This document shows, piece by piece, positions 1 to 9,342 of a DNA stretch of 64,000 bases. How positions within the stretch are numbered: position 1 is the stretch's first letter; every line of letters starts with the position of its first letter. Both the position numbers and the translations under genes were made by a program. Below the pieces are notes generated by a model. It did no database searches. It was not told where the DNA came from and saw only the letters and a program-made list of their open reading frames with translations. Source of the DNA: G964291335 sp964291335 (GTDB lineage: Bacteria; Chloroflexota; Dehalococcoidia; Lucifugimonadales; UBA3495); contig OZ219748.1 in the NCBI GenBank assembly GCA_964291335.2, positions 1,984,001 through 2,048,000 of the forward strand, read 5' to 3'.

Positions 1-740
1 CGGGCGGTGGCCGGGTGCCGGCAAATGATGTCGATTACCGCTTCGCCGTCCAGGTTGCCTTGATGCCCCAGAAAATCCTTCGCATCGTCATCGTGGTCTT
101 CCGGCTGGTATTCAAACTCCCAGTCAAAGCGGCCATAGGCGCTGCGGGGAATCATCGGCGAAATGGTCCAGCCGGTGAAAGCCCGGGAGCATTCCCGCAC
201 GTCCACTTCGGTATAATTGCCCACGCCCATGCTGAACAGTTCCAGCAATTCCCGGCCCCAGTTTTCGTTGACGGCATCGGCATGATTATCGCAGTTATCC
301 AGCCAGTAAATCATGGCCGGGTCTTTGGCCAGGGCCACCAGCAGATCCCGGTAGTTGCCCATGCCCTTTTCCCGGAACATATCAATCTGCTTGAAGACCT
401 CGTGATAGTGGTCGATTTTGGAGTAGCCGGTAGCGAAGACGTGGTGCCAGAAGAGGACCATCTTCTCCTGCAAGACCCGCCGAGTGTTGACCATGTCGTG
501 CAGCCACACGGCGCCGCCCATGCCGGCCGATGTTGGGGGTTTCCAGAAGCCGGGCTGGTAGCGCAGGAAATCCAGGCGGTCGGAACCTTCCTGCGAATCG
601 GGGTTAAGCAGTTCTTCCACCGTGGCCTCGTAGCCGCGGGCGGCCCGGGCCTCCAACTCATCGCGGGAAGCGCCGAAGCCGGCCCGGCGCATCAAATGGG
701 CCATCAACGCAATATCCTGGGCAATATCCTGGTTTGCCAC
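1..740 (-). CDS. DUF1800 family protein, C-terminus cut off by window start
   Basis: Translating the minus strand from a GTG at 740 gives 246 open codons running off the window edge. GGAGG at 751-755 is a good ribosome site 10 nt upstream. The visible part begins MAHLMRRAGFGAS and contains NENWGRELLELFSMGVG followed by NYTEVDVRE, the signature block of DUF1800 proteins. DUF1800 genes are commonly paired with DUF1501 genes and are thought to be exported or envelope-associated, but no biochemical role is established. No signal peptide is visible in the part present. The partner would lie at lower coordinates, outside the window. The gene has its own -10 element at 805-810, so it need not be cotranscribed with the helicase upstream. 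Confidence 0.85.
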   Translation of the reverse strand, partial: MANQDIAQDIALMAHLMRRAGFGASRDELEARAARGYEATVEELLNPDSQEGSDRLDFLRYQPGFWKPPTSAGMGGAVWLHDMVNTRRVLQEKMVLFWHHVFATGYSKIDHYHEVFKQIDMFREKGMGNYRDLLVALAKDPAMIYWLDNCDNHADAVNENWGRELLELFSMGVGNYTEVDVRECSRAFTGWTISPMIPRSAYGRFDWEFEYQPEDHDDDAKDFLGHQGNLDGEAVIDIICRHPATA

Positions 741-804
741 TGCTGCCTTACCTCCATTTCGGGGGATGCCGGTTCTGTCCCCGGCTATCCCCGGTTACCG
801 GGGC

Positions 805-810
805 ATTATA
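805..810 (-). promoter_or_regulatory. -10 element (TATAAT) ahead of the DUF1800 gene
   Basis: The minus strand reads TATATAAT ending at 805, about 65 nt upstream of the GTG start at 740. No convincing -35 box was found at 17-18 nt. A short perfect hairpin, CCCCGG-tta-CCGGGG at 789-803, sits right after the -10, at the likely transcript start. Confidence 0.4.
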
Positions 811-843
811 TACCATAAACGCCCGAAAAGCTCCGGAGGTTGC

Positions 844-3800
844 CTATTGTTTGCTTCCGGCCTTGGCGGCAGCAATGGCCTGCTGCAACGCGGCGTTAAT
901 CCGGGAGCCGCCCCGGCTGAAGCCCAGTTCCCACCGCAGCTCGCGTTCCAGCTCAGCATCGGTCCGAAGCAGGGTATCGGACAGCAGCCAATCCGCCAAA
1001 GCCACCAGCTGCCGATGTGAATACCCATCGATGGAAAACCCGGGCCTTACCGAAGGCCGCGGGCCCCGGCGCGGGCGGCTTCCCTCCGACAGCAGCGGTG
1101 GCGGCGGTGGCGGCGGGTCGGCAGCAACGCTGGCATTGCCCGGCCCGTCCGCTGCCCTATCGCTTAATTCCACTGCCTTCCGCCACGCAGCGAAGGCCAG
1201 GTTGGCCTCGCGCTGGGGGTTCCGGAACCATTCGGTGGACCAAATTCGGTGAAACCGCCAGCCCAGGTTCTCCAGCACTTGCTGCCGCAGCCGGTCCCGG
1301 TCCCGCGCCGTGGGGGTTGAATGATAGGCGGCCCCGTCGGCTTCGATCGCCAGCACCATTCGCCCCGGCTGGGCCGGGTGGCCGCAGGCGAAGTCCAGCC
1401 GGTAACCGGCGACCCCGTACTGGGGTGTAACCGGTATGCCCTGCTGCTCCAGCGCCTGCATTATGCTTAGCTCAAAGGCATTCTGCGGCTCGCTGCTCAT
1501 GCTTCCGCCCAGGGCCGTCCCGCCCGAGGCAGCAAACTCCAGGTACTGCCGCAGCAGCTCCACGCCTTTGGCCGAAGACCGGCCGGGGGCCATATCGTGG
1601 TGGGAAAAGCCGGCTACCAGGTGAACCCGGGCCCGGGCCCGGGTTACGGCCACATTCAGGCGCCGCTCTCCGCCCTCCTGGTTCAACGGCCCGAAGCGGT
1701 AGGGCAGGGCGCCGTTGGCCGCCTTGTGGTAGCCAACGCTCAGAATAATCACGTCCCGCTCGTCTCCCTGCACCCGCTCAATGTTCTTGACGAAGAAGGC
1801 CTCATCCCGGGCCGATGCGAAGAATTCGTCCAGCGACCCGTCGTTGGCTGCGGCCAGGCGCCGGCGCAGCCCCTCTTCAATGTTTTCGGCATGATGGCTC
1901 CCGAAGGCAATCACCCCCAGAGACTGGCCGGGATACTGCCGTGCGTGGGCCAGGATAAGGTCAACCACCTTTTCAACTTCGTCCGGGTGGGACCTGGTGG
2001 AACTCCCCGGGATGGGGGGAAGCTCCAGTTGGTGGAAGGCAAGGGGCGATTCCTGAACCGTGCCGGGAAAAGCGGTCAGGGCTTTGCCGTAGATATGGTT
2101 GTTAGAGAAGGCAATCAACCGCCCGTCCCGGCTCCGGTAATGCCACTTCAGCAGCTGCTCCCGGATGGGCAGCCCCTTGACCACGTCCAGAATCGACTCG
2201 ATGTTCGTGGTCAAGGCCGGGGCCAGTTCCTGCGCCGCGGCATCATCGGCATCGAAGTCATCGTCCTCCTCCGGCTCCGCACTGCGGAAAAAACTGGTGG
2301 GCGGCAGTTGCCGGTTGTCGCCGGCCACGATAGCCTGCCCGGCCCGGGCCAGGGCGCCGATGGCCTCCGCCGGCGGGATCTGGGAGGCCTCATCGAAGAT
2401 GACGACGTCGAACAACCCGGTGTCCGCCGGGATCATCTCCGCCACCTGCAAAGGCGACATCATCCAGCAGGGCCGAAGCCCGCACAGCACCTGCGGCGCC
2501 TGGCTCACCAGTTGCCGCACTGACAGATGCCGGCTCTTTTTGACCGCCTCCCGCCGTACCAGCTCAGTCTGCCTGGGGTATTCGTTCATTGCGTCAACAG
2601 CCTGCTGCGCGGCCAACCGCCGAATCCGCTCCGGGTTGCGCCGCAGATGCTCGGCGTCCAGACTGGCGAAGCTGTTCCAGGCTCGGTTATGGGCAGCTGC
2701 GGCGAACCCGGCCAGCCGGGAGTCTTCCAGGTTGAGTTCCGACCAGACCCCTTGCAGCCAGGCATATTCGATTGCCGGCGCTGCCATTTTCTCCGGTATG
2801 CTGCGGCCCACGACCGAAATAATCTGCCCAATGCCCAGGTCATTGAAGCGCCTTTCCAGCGCCCGCAGCTGGGGCAGCCGCGCAGCTGCCGCCTGCTGGG
2901 AGAGCATGCGTTCCAGAGTGAACCGCAGCTTTTCAAGCGAAAGCTCCGGCAGCTGCGGCCGGTTGACCCCCTGCGCCAGCCGCTCCAGGGCAGACACCAT
3001 GCCGGCAACCCGCTCGTGCCGGCTGCCGGCGTTTTCCGGCACCTGCGGCGCAGCCGGGGAATGCCGGCAGTATTCCTGCCACCGGCGCACCTGCGCATCC
3101 GCCGCGGCCACTGCTTGGTAGGCCGCATCACCCGATAACCCTGCCTCGTCCAGCGCCTGTTCCCTAACCGCCCGCCGGGCGGCGCGGTAAGTCGGCGAAA
3201 GCGCCGCCAGCCAACGGCCAACCCCCGACCGGGGGGCCAGCGTCTCCAGCAGCTGGCCCAGGTTCAACTGGTATATTCCGGGGTGGAACCTGGTCTGGTA
3301 CTGCTCAATCTCGACCAGCAGTTTGGTAAGCGGCGGCCAGTCAGCCACCGCTTCCGGCAGCTCCAGGTGAACTTCAGCGGCAAAAGCCGAAAGCTCCCCA
3401 TGACACTGGGGCAGCTGCTCATACAAAAGACTTCGCACCAGGTCCAGCAGCTGCCGCACCTCGTCGGCGGAGGCCGGCGCCGCCCCGGCCCAATCGGGGT
3501 AGCGTTCCGTCTGCCCCGGGCTCAGCCATGGGCCCTCCAGGTCAACCCATTGCTGCACCTCCCGCAGCAGCTCCTGCAGCCGTTCCCGGTTCAACTGGTT
3601 CAGCTGCTCCCGGGACAAACGCAGGTTGGTCCTGGCCTCCTCGGGGACTTGCATAAGTTCGGTCTGTACTTCAAAAGCGCTGACTCCCCACGGCTCTCGC
3701 CGCGTGTGCAGCGTTCTGGCGTGTTCCACCAGGGCTTGTTTGTTCCGGAAAAGCTCCTGGTGCAGGTCGGAGCAGTTCACCTCCGGAGTTGACTGAATGC

Positions 3801-4953
3801 GCTGAATGGCCTCTGCCAGCCCCTGGGAAAACTCCCGCCTGGACTTGAACCCGCCGTGGCAGTCCATAACCAGGTCTTCCAGGCCGGCCCGTTTCAAGCG
3901 GCTGATTACCACTTCCACCGCCGCCTGCTTCTGGGCCACGAACAGCACCTTCCGGGAACTGGCAACCAGGGCAGCAATCAGGTTGGCGATGGTCTGGGAC
4001 TTGCCGGTGCCCGGCGGGCCCCACACAACCCCGGACTTCCCCAGCAGGGCCCAGTTGATGGCCTGGTGCTGGCTGGCGTCTGCGTCCAGCACCAGGAACT
4101 CGGCCTCCGGCGGTTCCGTATCCGGGAGGCTGGCAGCCGGCAAGGGGGCTTCGCCGGCGCTGGTCAGCGAAGCTTTGGCGTCCGGCGCCCCGGCGATGGC
4201 CGCCACCAGGTCATTGGCGGCGAAAGCTTCCAGGTTCTGCTCCAGGTCGTTCACCAGCGGCAGGTTGTTGTACCGGAAGTTTCCCACCACCAGGCGGGGG
4301 GTAATTTGCAGTCCCTTGACCTGGGGAAACTGCTCTGCCACCCGGGTCAGCAGTTGCTGCATCCCGGCAAAGCTGTTGGGCAGCTCATCCAGGTCAAAGT
4401 CGTCGTCGGTCAGTTCGGCGCCGTAATCGTTCCGCAGGGAATGCGCCATTATGGGGTTGAAGTGGGCATCGCCCGCTGCTTCCAGCACGAATTCGCGGTG
4501 GGCTACATCCTCCGGCGCCACGGACAGGGGCAGCAAGACCACCGGCGCATTGGGGCGGGCGCCGGCGGCGGGAGGCTCCCAGGCAGCCAACCCCACCGCC
4601 AGGAACAGGGTGCTGGCGCCCTTCTCTTCCAGGTAAGTCTGCGCCACCTGATGAATCCGTTTCAGCCGGGCCCGGGCATTCACCATTGGGTCGGCCCGAT
4701 TTTCCGGGTCCGCGGCAATCAGGCGGGAAAGGCGCACCGGTCGGCCGGCCAGCAGGGAATCCACCGCAGACCGGTTGACTTGGCTGGCCGGCCCGCCGGG
4801 GGTCAGGTCCAGCGTACCCGTCTTCAGGTCGCGGTAGTGCAGCAGCGGGCTGCGGGCGGTATCCAACAGTTGCCGCTTCCACTGATCCGACGCCTGCCGC
4901 AGGGCAGTCAACCGCGGCGAAGCGACGGGGTTTCCATTTGATAACGTGGTCAA
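844..4953 (-). CDS. DUF4011 / SF1 helicase / Vsr-like nuclease fusion protein
   Basis: A roughly 1,369-residue protein. The N-terminus (WKRQLLDTARSPLLHYRDL) resembles DUF4011. A Walker A (GPPGTGKS) follows near residue 312, then a Walker B (VVIFDEASQ), a GDNRQLPP motif, and late SF1 motifs (ERVQGDERDVIILSVGY, LNVAVTRARARVHLV), as in Upf1-type helicases. The C-terminal part (LDFACGHP, LAIEADGAAYH, then a Trp-rich tail) resembles the Vsr/DUF559-like nuclease domain found in such fusions. A Pro-7 run precedes the tail. This architecture is known from anti-phage screens, so DNA-targeting defence is the likely role. TTG 4953 was chosen because GGAG lies 7 nt upstream. An in-frame TTG at 5076 would add 41 Arg/Cys-rich residues unlike the family, although the promoter found would place the transcript start almost on top of it. 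Confidence 0.85.
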   Translation of the reverse strand: MTTLSNGNPVASPRLTALRQASDQWKRQLLDTARSPLLHYRDLKTGTLDLTPGGPASQVNRSAVDSLLAGRPVRLSRLIAADPENRADPMVNARARLKRIHQVAQTYLEEKGASTLFLAVGLAAWEPPAAGARPNAPVVLLPLSVAPEDVAHREFVLEAAGDAHFNPIMAHSLRNDYGAELTDDDFDLDELPNSFAGMQQLLTRVAEQFPQVKGLQITPRLVVGNFRYNNLPLVNDLEQNLEAFAANDLVAAIAGAPDAKASLTSAGEAPLPAASLPDTEPPEAEFLVLDADASQHQAINWALLGKSGVVWGPPGTGKSQTIANLIAALVASSRKVLFVAQKQAAVEVVISRLKRAGLEDLVMDCHGGFKSRREFSQGLAEAIQRIQSTPEVNCSDLHQELFRNKQALVEHARTLHTRREPWGVSAFEVQTELMQVPEEARTNLRLSREQLNQLNRERLQELLREVQQWVDLEGPWLSPGQTERYPDWAGAAPASADEVRQLLDLVRSLLYEQLPQCHGELSAFAAEVHLELPEAVADWPPLTKLLVEIEQYQTRFHPGIYQLNLGQLLETLAPRSGVGRWLAALSPTYRAARRAVREQALDEAGLSGDAAYQAVAAADAQVRRWQEYCRHSPAAPQVPENAGSRHERVAGMVSALERLAQGVNRPQLPELSLEKLRFTLERMLSQQAAAARLPQLRALERRFNDLGIGQIISVVGRSIPEKMAAPAIEYAWLQGVWSELNLEDSRLAGFAAAAHNRAWNSFASLDAEHLRRNPERIRRLAAQQAVDAMNEYPRQTELVRREAVKKSRHLSVRQLVSQAPQVLCGLRPCWMMSPLQVAEMIPADTGLFDVVIFDEASQIPPAEAIGALARAGQAIVAGDNRQLPPTSFFRSAEPEEDDDFDADDAAAQELAPALTTNIESILDVVKGLPIREQLLKWHYRSRDGRLIAFSNNHIYGKALTAFPGTVQESPLAFHQLELPPIPGSSTRSHPDEVEKVVDLILAHARQYPGQSLGVIAFGSHHAENIEEGLRRRLAAANDGSLDEFFASARDEAFFVKNIERVQGDERDVIILSVGYHKAANGALPYRFGPLNQEGGERRLNVAVTRARARVHLVAGFSHHDMAPGRSSAKGVELLRQYLEFAASGGTALGGSMSSEPQNAFELSIMQALEQQGIPVTPQYGVAGYRLDFACGHPAQPGRMVLAIEADGAAYHSTPTARDRDRLRQQVLENLGWRFHRIWSTEWFRNPQREANLAFAAWRKAVELSDRAADGPGNASVAADPPPPPPPLLSEGSRPRRGPRPSVRPGFSIDGYSHRQLVALADWLLSDTLLRTDAELERELRWELGFSRGGSRINAALQQAIAAAKAGSKQ

Positions 4954-5085
4954 AACAACGCACTCCGGAAAACCGGCATACCCTCGGCAGCCGCCGGGGA
5001 GCCGGGCCGCCACTCTCCGACGGCATCCTTTGCCAACCCAACACCGGGGGGTTCTTGAGGCTGCGCCAATCAACAACGCGGCGGA

Positions 5086-5115
5086 ATTATCCGGTTAAAT
5101 AAATAACCTTGTCAA
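5086..5115 (-). promoter_or_regulatory. sigma-70-type promoter for the SF1 helicase gene
   Basis: The minus strand carries TTGACA (5115-5110), an 18-nt spacer, and GATAAT (5091-5086). This is the best promoter match in the window. Transcription would begin near 5079, giving a leader of about 125 nt to the TTG at 4953. Confidence 0.6.
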
Positions 5116-5235
5116 GGACGCGGGCCGGCCGGGCCGAACCGGGTGGCGGCCCGGCGGAAATTGAGTTGCCATGCCGTGGTCTTCCTGACGTCCGGCCCTA
5201 AACCGAAACGCCCGGTTGGCTGAACCCGGCCTGCG

Positions 5236-5264
5236 TTGCACAAGCGGCGGGCCGGCATTATACT
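5236..5264 (+). promoter_or_regulatory. sigma-70-type promoter for korAB
   Basis: TTGCAC (5236-5241), a 17-nt spacer and TATACT (5259-5264) lie 58 nt before the korA start. Together with the promoter at 5086-5115 it forms a divergent pair in the 368-nt intergenic region 4954-5321. Nothing else was recognised there. Confidence 0.6.
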
Positions 5265-5321
5265 AGCGGATAGCTATCCGGTCGGAGGGCAAACCGGCAA
5301 CCTGGCCGAAGGAGCGTCTGC

Positions 5322-7100
5322 ATGGTGTCAAGCAAGTATGATCTGGCCCTGGGCATTGGCGGAGAGGCTGGGCAGGGCATTGCCACTCCGGGCGACATTC
5401 TGGCCCGGATTTTTGTCCGCCGCGGGCTGCACTTATATACTTACAACGCCTACCAATCCATCATCCGGGGCGGCCACATCTTCCTGACGGTCCGCGTCTC
5501 CGACCAGGAACTTTACAGCCACGGCGACAAGCTGGACCTGCTGCTGTGTCTGAACCAGGACACTATGAACCGGCACCTGAACCTGATGGGGCCGGGCAGC
5601 CGGGTTATCTATAACGGGGACGGCATTACCCCCGGCGAGGTCAACGACGGGGTACACCTTTGCCCGCTGCCTGTCGCCGACCTGAGCAGCAGCCGCAACC
5701 GCCTGGTGCAGAACACCATTGCTGTGGGCGCTATTATGTCTCTGCTGGGCCTGGATTTCGACATTCTGGAAGAGAGCCTTACCCTCCGGTTCCAGCGGCA
5801 GGGGCCGGCGGTGATTGACGAAAACGTGGCGGTGGCCCGGGCCGGGTACGAGTACGCCAACGCTAATTTTGTGCCTTACTATGACCCGATGCCCGCCGGC
5901 GGCAAGCCTTTGGCGGTTTGGGCCGGCAACGACGCCCTGGCAATGGGCGGGGCGGCGGCCGGCGTCAAATTCTACTGCGCCTACCCGATGAGCCCCTCCA
6001 GCGGCATTCTGCACTGGATGGCCCAGAACGCCCGCAGCCTGGGCATTATGGTGCGCCAGGTGGAGGATGAAATTGGCGTGGCCAACATGGCCATCGGGGC
6101 GGCCCATGCCGGCTGCCGGACTATGTGCGGCACCTCGGGCGGCGGGTTTGCCCTGATGACCGAAGCCGTTGGCGCCGCCGGCATGATGGAAATTCCGGTG
6201 GTCTTCATCAATGTGCAGCGGGCCGGCCCTTCCACCGGCGTGCCGACCAAAACGGAGCAGGGAGACCTGTGGCAAGCCCTGGGCGCCAGCCAGGGGGACT
6301 TTGAGCGGTTCATCGTCGCCCCTAAAGACGCCCTGGATTGCTTTAACACTATGCCCGAATTGTTTAACCTGACCGACCGGGCGCAATGCCCCGCCATTGT
6401 CCTTTCCGACCTGCTCATCGGCGAGGGGCGGTTCAGCGTGGACCCGGACGCCATCGATTTGCACCCGGTAATCGACCGGGGGGAACTGATTGCCGACCCG
6501 GCGCCGGGCAACGGCTATATGCGCTACCGGAACACGGCCAGCGGCGTTTCGCCCCGGGCTTTGCCGGGACTTCCCGGCTATGTGCATGTGGTAGCCACCG
6601 ACGAGCACGACGAAAACTCGGTCCTGATTAGCGACGAGTTCACCAACCCCCTGAAACGGCGGATGATGGTGGAAAAGCGCGCCCGCAAGTTTCAGGATAT
6701 GGCCGCCCATATTGCCCCGCCGGAACTGGAAGGCCCCGCCGACGCTGCGGTAACCCTGGTGGGCTGGGGTTCTACCTACGGCCCGATTAAAGAGGCCATC
6801 GGGCTGCTGGCCGAACAAGGGGTTGCCGCCAACCAGTTGCCCATCAAGTGGATTGTTCCGCTCCATGGCGACGCCATTACCGAAACCCTGTCCCGGGCCC
6901 GGCGGGTCATCATCGTGGAGAACAACCGCTCCGGTCAGTTCTACCGCTATCTGCGCAGCGAAACCGGGCTGTCGGTAAGCGGCCACATCCGCAAGTATGA
7001 CGGCGAGCCGTTTATGCCCCACCATATTGTGGACGGCGTACTGGAACAACTGGCCGGCGACGCTGACTGCTACGTTCCCGTCCAGGAAATCATAGTGTAG
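5322..7100 (+). CDS. korA: 2-oxoacid:ferredoxin oxidoreductase, fused gamma-alpha subunit
   Basis: A 592-residue subunit of a 2-oxoacid (probably 2-oxoglutarate) ferredoxin oxidoreductase, which makes acyl-CoA, CO2 and reduced ferredoxin in the cytoplasm. Residues 1-190 are the gamma domain (GIGGEAGQGI, then IIRGGHIFLTVRVS). The rest is the alpha pyrimidine-binding domain, with the YPMSPSSGI segment and the QVEDEIGVANMAIGAAHAG block typical of KorA. The ATG is preceded by AAGGAG 7 nt upstream. The stop overlaps the ribosome site of korB, 11 nt ahead of its start, so the pair is cotranscribed. The two-subunit fused form is typical of aerobic or facultative lineages using ferredoxin-linked TCA enzymes. 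Substrate (2-oxoglutarate versus pyruvate or branched-chain acids) is inferred, not proven. Confidence 0.92.
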   Translation: MVSSKYDLALGIGGEAGQGIATPGDILARIFVRRGLHLYTYNAYQSIIRGGHIFLTVRVSDQELYSHGDKLDLLLCLNQDTMNRHLNLMGPGSRVIYNGDGITPGEVNDGVHLCPLPVADLSSSRNRLVQNTIAVGAIMSLLGLDFDILEESLTLRFQRQGPAVIDENVAVARAGYEYANANFVPYYDPMPAGGKPLAVWAGNDALAMGGAAAGVKFYCAYPMSPSSGILHWMAQNARSLGIMVRQVEDEIGVANMAIGAAHAGCRTMCGTSGGGFALMTEAVGAAGMMEIPVVFINVQRAGPSTGVPTKTEQGDLWQALGASQGDFERFIVAPKDALDCFNTMPELFNLTDRAQCPAIVLSDLLIGEGRFSVDPDAIDLHPVIDRGELIADPAPGNGYMRYRNTASGVSPRALPGLPGYVHVVATDEHDENSVLISDEFTNPLKRRMMVEKRARKFQDMAAHIAPPELEGPADAAVTLVGWGSTYGPIKEAIGLLAEQGVAANQLPIKWIVPLHGDAITETLSRARRVIIVENNRSGQFYRYLRSETGLSVSGHIRKYDGEPFMPHHIVDGVLEQLAGDADCYVPVQEIIV

Positions 7101-7111
7101 AGGAATTGCCC

Positions 7112-8023
7112 ATGACTACTACTGAGCATAGCTCCGATGATGTTGGCGTCGTCGCGTTAACGGCGCGGGATTTCAAGGGGTCGGTGGACCCGGACTGGTG
7201 CCCGGGGTGCGGCGATTTCGGCGTATTGAACAGCCTGCAACGGGCGGTGGCCGGCCTGGGTTTGCAGCCCCATCAGATTTTAACGGTCAGCGGCATTGGC
7301 TGCTCTTCCAACCTGCCGGGCTACTTCAACAGCTACGGAATGCACACCTTGCATGGCCGCTCGCTGGCCGTGGCGACCGGCGCCAAACTGGCCAACCACG
7401 AGTTGACGGTAATTGTAACCGGCGGCGACGGCGACGGCTACGGCATCGGCGGCAACCACTTCACCCATACCGCCCGCCGCAACATAGACCTGACTTACGT
7501 GGTGATGAACAACCAGATTTACGGCCTGACCACCGGCCAGATTTCCCCCACCAGCCGGGACGGGATGAAGACCAAAAGCACTCCCTTCGGCAGTGTGGAA
7601 ATGCCGATTAACCCCATTACCGCCGCCATTATGAACGGCGCCACCTTCGTCGCCCGGGGCTACAGCGGCGATGTGCGCCACCTGACCGGTTTGCTGCAGC
7701 AGGCCATTGAGCATAAAGGGTTTGCCCTGGTGGACGTTTTCAGTCCCTGCGTTACCTTTAACCTGGATAATACCCACAATTTCTTCAAGGATCGGGTGGT
7801 TAAGCTGGAGGACGAGGAACACAATACCAGCGATTGGAAGCTGGCCTGCGAGAAGGCTATGGCCTGGGGCGATACCATTTATACCGGCGTTTTCTTCCAG
7901 ACCCCGGCCGCCCCAACCCTGGACCGGCGGGAACCAGTGCTGGATGACGGCGGCCCGCTGGCCTTCCGGCCCCTGGGGTTGAGCGCAGATCAGGCGCAGA
8001 ACCTGCTTCGGCGGATGATGTAA
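7112..8023 (+). CDS. korB: 2-oxoacid:ferredoxin oxidoreductase, beta subunit
   Basis: A 303-residue thiamine-pyrophosphate-binding partner of KorA. The N-terminal PDWCPGCGDFGVL motif and SGIGCSS provide the conserved cysteines seen in beta subunits. GGDGDGYGIGGNHF followed by NNQIYGLTTGQ is the TPP/Mg-binding core. Only three cysteines cluster near the N-terminus in the pattern usual for this family, and no ferredoxin domain is fused. ATG 7112 is preceded by AGGA at 7101-7104. An in-frame TTG at 7106 would add two residues. The gene is followed by a strong terminator at 8057-8090. Confidence 0.93.
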   Translation: MTTTEHSSDDVGVVALTARDFKGSVDPDWCPGCGDFGVLNSLQRAVAGLGLQPHQILTVSGIGCSSNLPGYFNSYGMHTLHGRSLAVATGAKLANHELTVIVTGGDGDGYGIGGNHFTHTARRNIDLTYVVMNNQIYGLTTGQISPTSRDGMKTKSTPFGSVEMPINPITAAIMNGATFVARGYSGDVRHLTGLLQQAIEHKGFALVDVFSPCVTFNLDNTHNFFKDRVVKLEDEEHNTSDWKLACEKAMAWGDTIYTGVFFQTPAAPTLDRREPVLDDGGPLAFRPLGLSADQAQNLLRRMM

Positions 8024-8056
8024 GGGCTTGCCGGCCGGGTTATCGGGCAAACAACC

Positions 8057-8090
8057 GGGGCGGGCCGCCGGCCCGCCCCTTCCTGTTTTT
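8057..8090 (+). terminator. intrinsic terminator of korAB
   Basis: A perfect 9-bp stem, GGGGCGGGC (8057-8065) with GCCCGCCCC (8071-8079) around a CGCCG loop, is followed by a T-rich tail ending in five T. It sits in the 85-nt gap between the convergent korB and GPP34 genes. Confidence 0.75.
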
Positions 8091-8108
8091 GCCTTCCGGC
8101 CGGCCTGT

Positions 8109-8759
8109 TCAGGCCATGTAGCGCTGCACCGCAGAGGCTACCGAGATTTCAATGTCCTGGATTGCCCGGCTCATGGCCTGACCGATAAGGTCCATCCGGC
8201 GCACCTGTTCAATGCGGGGGGTAACCTGCGTCATTTCCTGCCGGGACAGCAGCTCCCGGAAAATGCCGCAGACGTCGGCCAGGCAGATGATTACCACGTC
8301 CCGCGGGTCTGGGATTTCGTCGCTGAACAACACCCCCATAATGCGCAGCTTCACCTCCCGTTCCGCCTTTCCGTCAATGGACGGGTAGCGGCGGGAGCGG
8401 AATACCCAGAGGAAACGCTCCTCCCGCTCCTCCAGAATGCCTTCCCGCACCAGCCGGGCCAGCGCTTCCCGGTGGATGATGTCGGCCCGGTCGGCGACGC
8501 GCTCCACCCAATAGCGGGCATCGTGGCTGCCGCCGGCGGCAATATCGGCCAGAACCGGGTCCAGCAGGCTATCCTCCAGGGGCGTGGCGTCCACCAGAGC
8601 CAGGTTATCCAGGTCGGTATCAATGCGGTTTTCCAGCGCCAGTTCCATCAGAACGGCGCCGGCCAGGGCATGATCCAGGGCCCAGGTGGGCAGCCGCACA
8701 AACTGACCGCCCTCATCCTGAAGCAAAAGGAGAACCATCTCCTCAACCAATCGCAGCAT
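8109..8759 (-). CDS. GPP34 (GOLPH3/Vps74-like) family protein
   Basis: A 216-residue protein beginning MLRLVEEMVLLLLQDEGG, the standard start of bacterial GPP34-family proteins (PF05719). It is followed by the GAVLMELALENRIDTD segment and a long helical C-terminus. Eukaryotic relatives bind phosphatidylinositol 4-phosphate at the Golgi. Bacterial members are mostly uncharacterised and frequent in Actinobacteria and Chloroflexi. ATG 8759 was chosen because it matches the family start and has AGGAAGGG 10-11 nt upstream. An alternative ATG at 8789 has AAGGA only 4-5 nt upstream but directly follows the stop of the tiny ORF at 8798-8899, which would suggest coupling. A membrane-associated role is only inferred. 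Confidence 0.8.
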   Translation of the reverse strand: MLRLVEEMVLLLLQDEGGQFVRLPTWALDHALAGAVLMELALENRIDTDLDNLALVDATPLEDSLLDPVLADIAAGGSHDARYWVERVADRADIIHREALARLVREGILEEREERFLWVFRSRRYPSIDGKAEREVKLRIMGVLFSDEIPDPRDVVIICLADVCGIFRELLSRQEMTQVTPRIEQVRRMDLIGQAMSRAIQDIEISVASAVQRYMA

Positions 8760-8797
8760 AGTTTCAACACCCTTCCTTTGCAGCTTCATCGTTTCCT

Positions 8798-8899
8798 TCA
8801 CGTGCGCCAGAGGGGAACCCATCCCAGCGCTATCAGGCCCCAAAACACAACGCCCAGGCCACTAATAAAGGCCACCAATCCGAACAGGCCTATCGCCAC
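8798..8899 (-). CDS. possible 33-residue single-pass membrane peptide
   Basis: A GTG at 8899 opens a 33-codon frame that is almost entirely one hydrophobic helix (core GLFGLVAFISGLGVVFWGL) with a positively charged end (PLWRT). It overlaps the last 10 nt of the upstream membrane-protein gene and stops 8 nt before the alternative GPP34 start. The overlap pattern and clean helix favour a real gene. No clear ribosome site was seen, and no family is recognised. Confidence 0.3.
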   Translation of the reverse strand: MAIGLFGLVAFISGLGVVFWGLIALGWVPLWRT

Positions 8900-9342
8900 G
8901 CCAAACCTGTTCGGGTGGCGGCCAGCACCGGGGCCGGCCAGTGGGGGCAGTTCCGTTCCAGGCGGACCATGGCCCCCCAGGCCGCCAGCAGAAACAGGGC
9001 ACTGCCGGCCGCCGCCGGGGGGCTTTCAGGCCACCCCCAGGGGTTCAGCCAGCCCAGCGCCAGCAGCGCAGCCGCCAGCAGCCAAGTTAGGCCTATGCGC
9101 CGGCGGCCCTGGGCCAGCCAGCGCTTGCCCAGCCAGCGCAACCCGTCCCAAACGCCCACCAGCACATACCACCCATTCACAAGGACGCCCAGCAGTAGCA
9201 GCCAGTCCAGGCTGTCCGGTGGCCAGGTCGCCAGCAGGGCCAGCAGGCATACGAGCAGGGCCAGCAGCCAACCACACCAACCGACTATGCCCCGCAACCC
9301 CGGCCAAAGCCAGGACGGGGGGGCGGCCCAGCCCCTAATCAT
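8890..9342 (-). CDS. hypothetical Trp-rich multi-pass membrane protein
   Basis: A 150-residue protein with about four hydrophobic segments (for example WLLALLVCLLALLATW, WLLLLGVLVNGWYVLVGV and WLLAAALLALGWL) and an Arg/Lys patch between the second and third. It is rich in Trp. No family was recognised. The ATG at 9342 overlaps the stop of the preceding 48-codon ORF by 8 nt, and its own end overlaps the next tiny ORF. It is therefore part of a compact minus-strand series running from 9965 to 8109. No good Shine-Dalgarno is visible, so translation probably depends on coupling. Confidence 0.5.
   Translation of the reverse strand: MIRGWAAPPSWLWPGLRGIVGWCGWLLALLVCLLALLATWPPDSLDWLLLLGVLVNGWYVLVGVWDGLRWLGKRWLAQGRRRIGLTWLLAAALLALGWLNPWGWPESPPAAAGSALFLLAAWGAMVRLERNCPHWPAPVLAATRTGLAWR

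Noticed and set aside
8028..9338. A 436-codon plus-strand frame over the GPP34 and membrane-protein genes
   Set aside because: Low-complexity Gln/His-rich translation. The opposite strand has the recognisable GPP34 domain.
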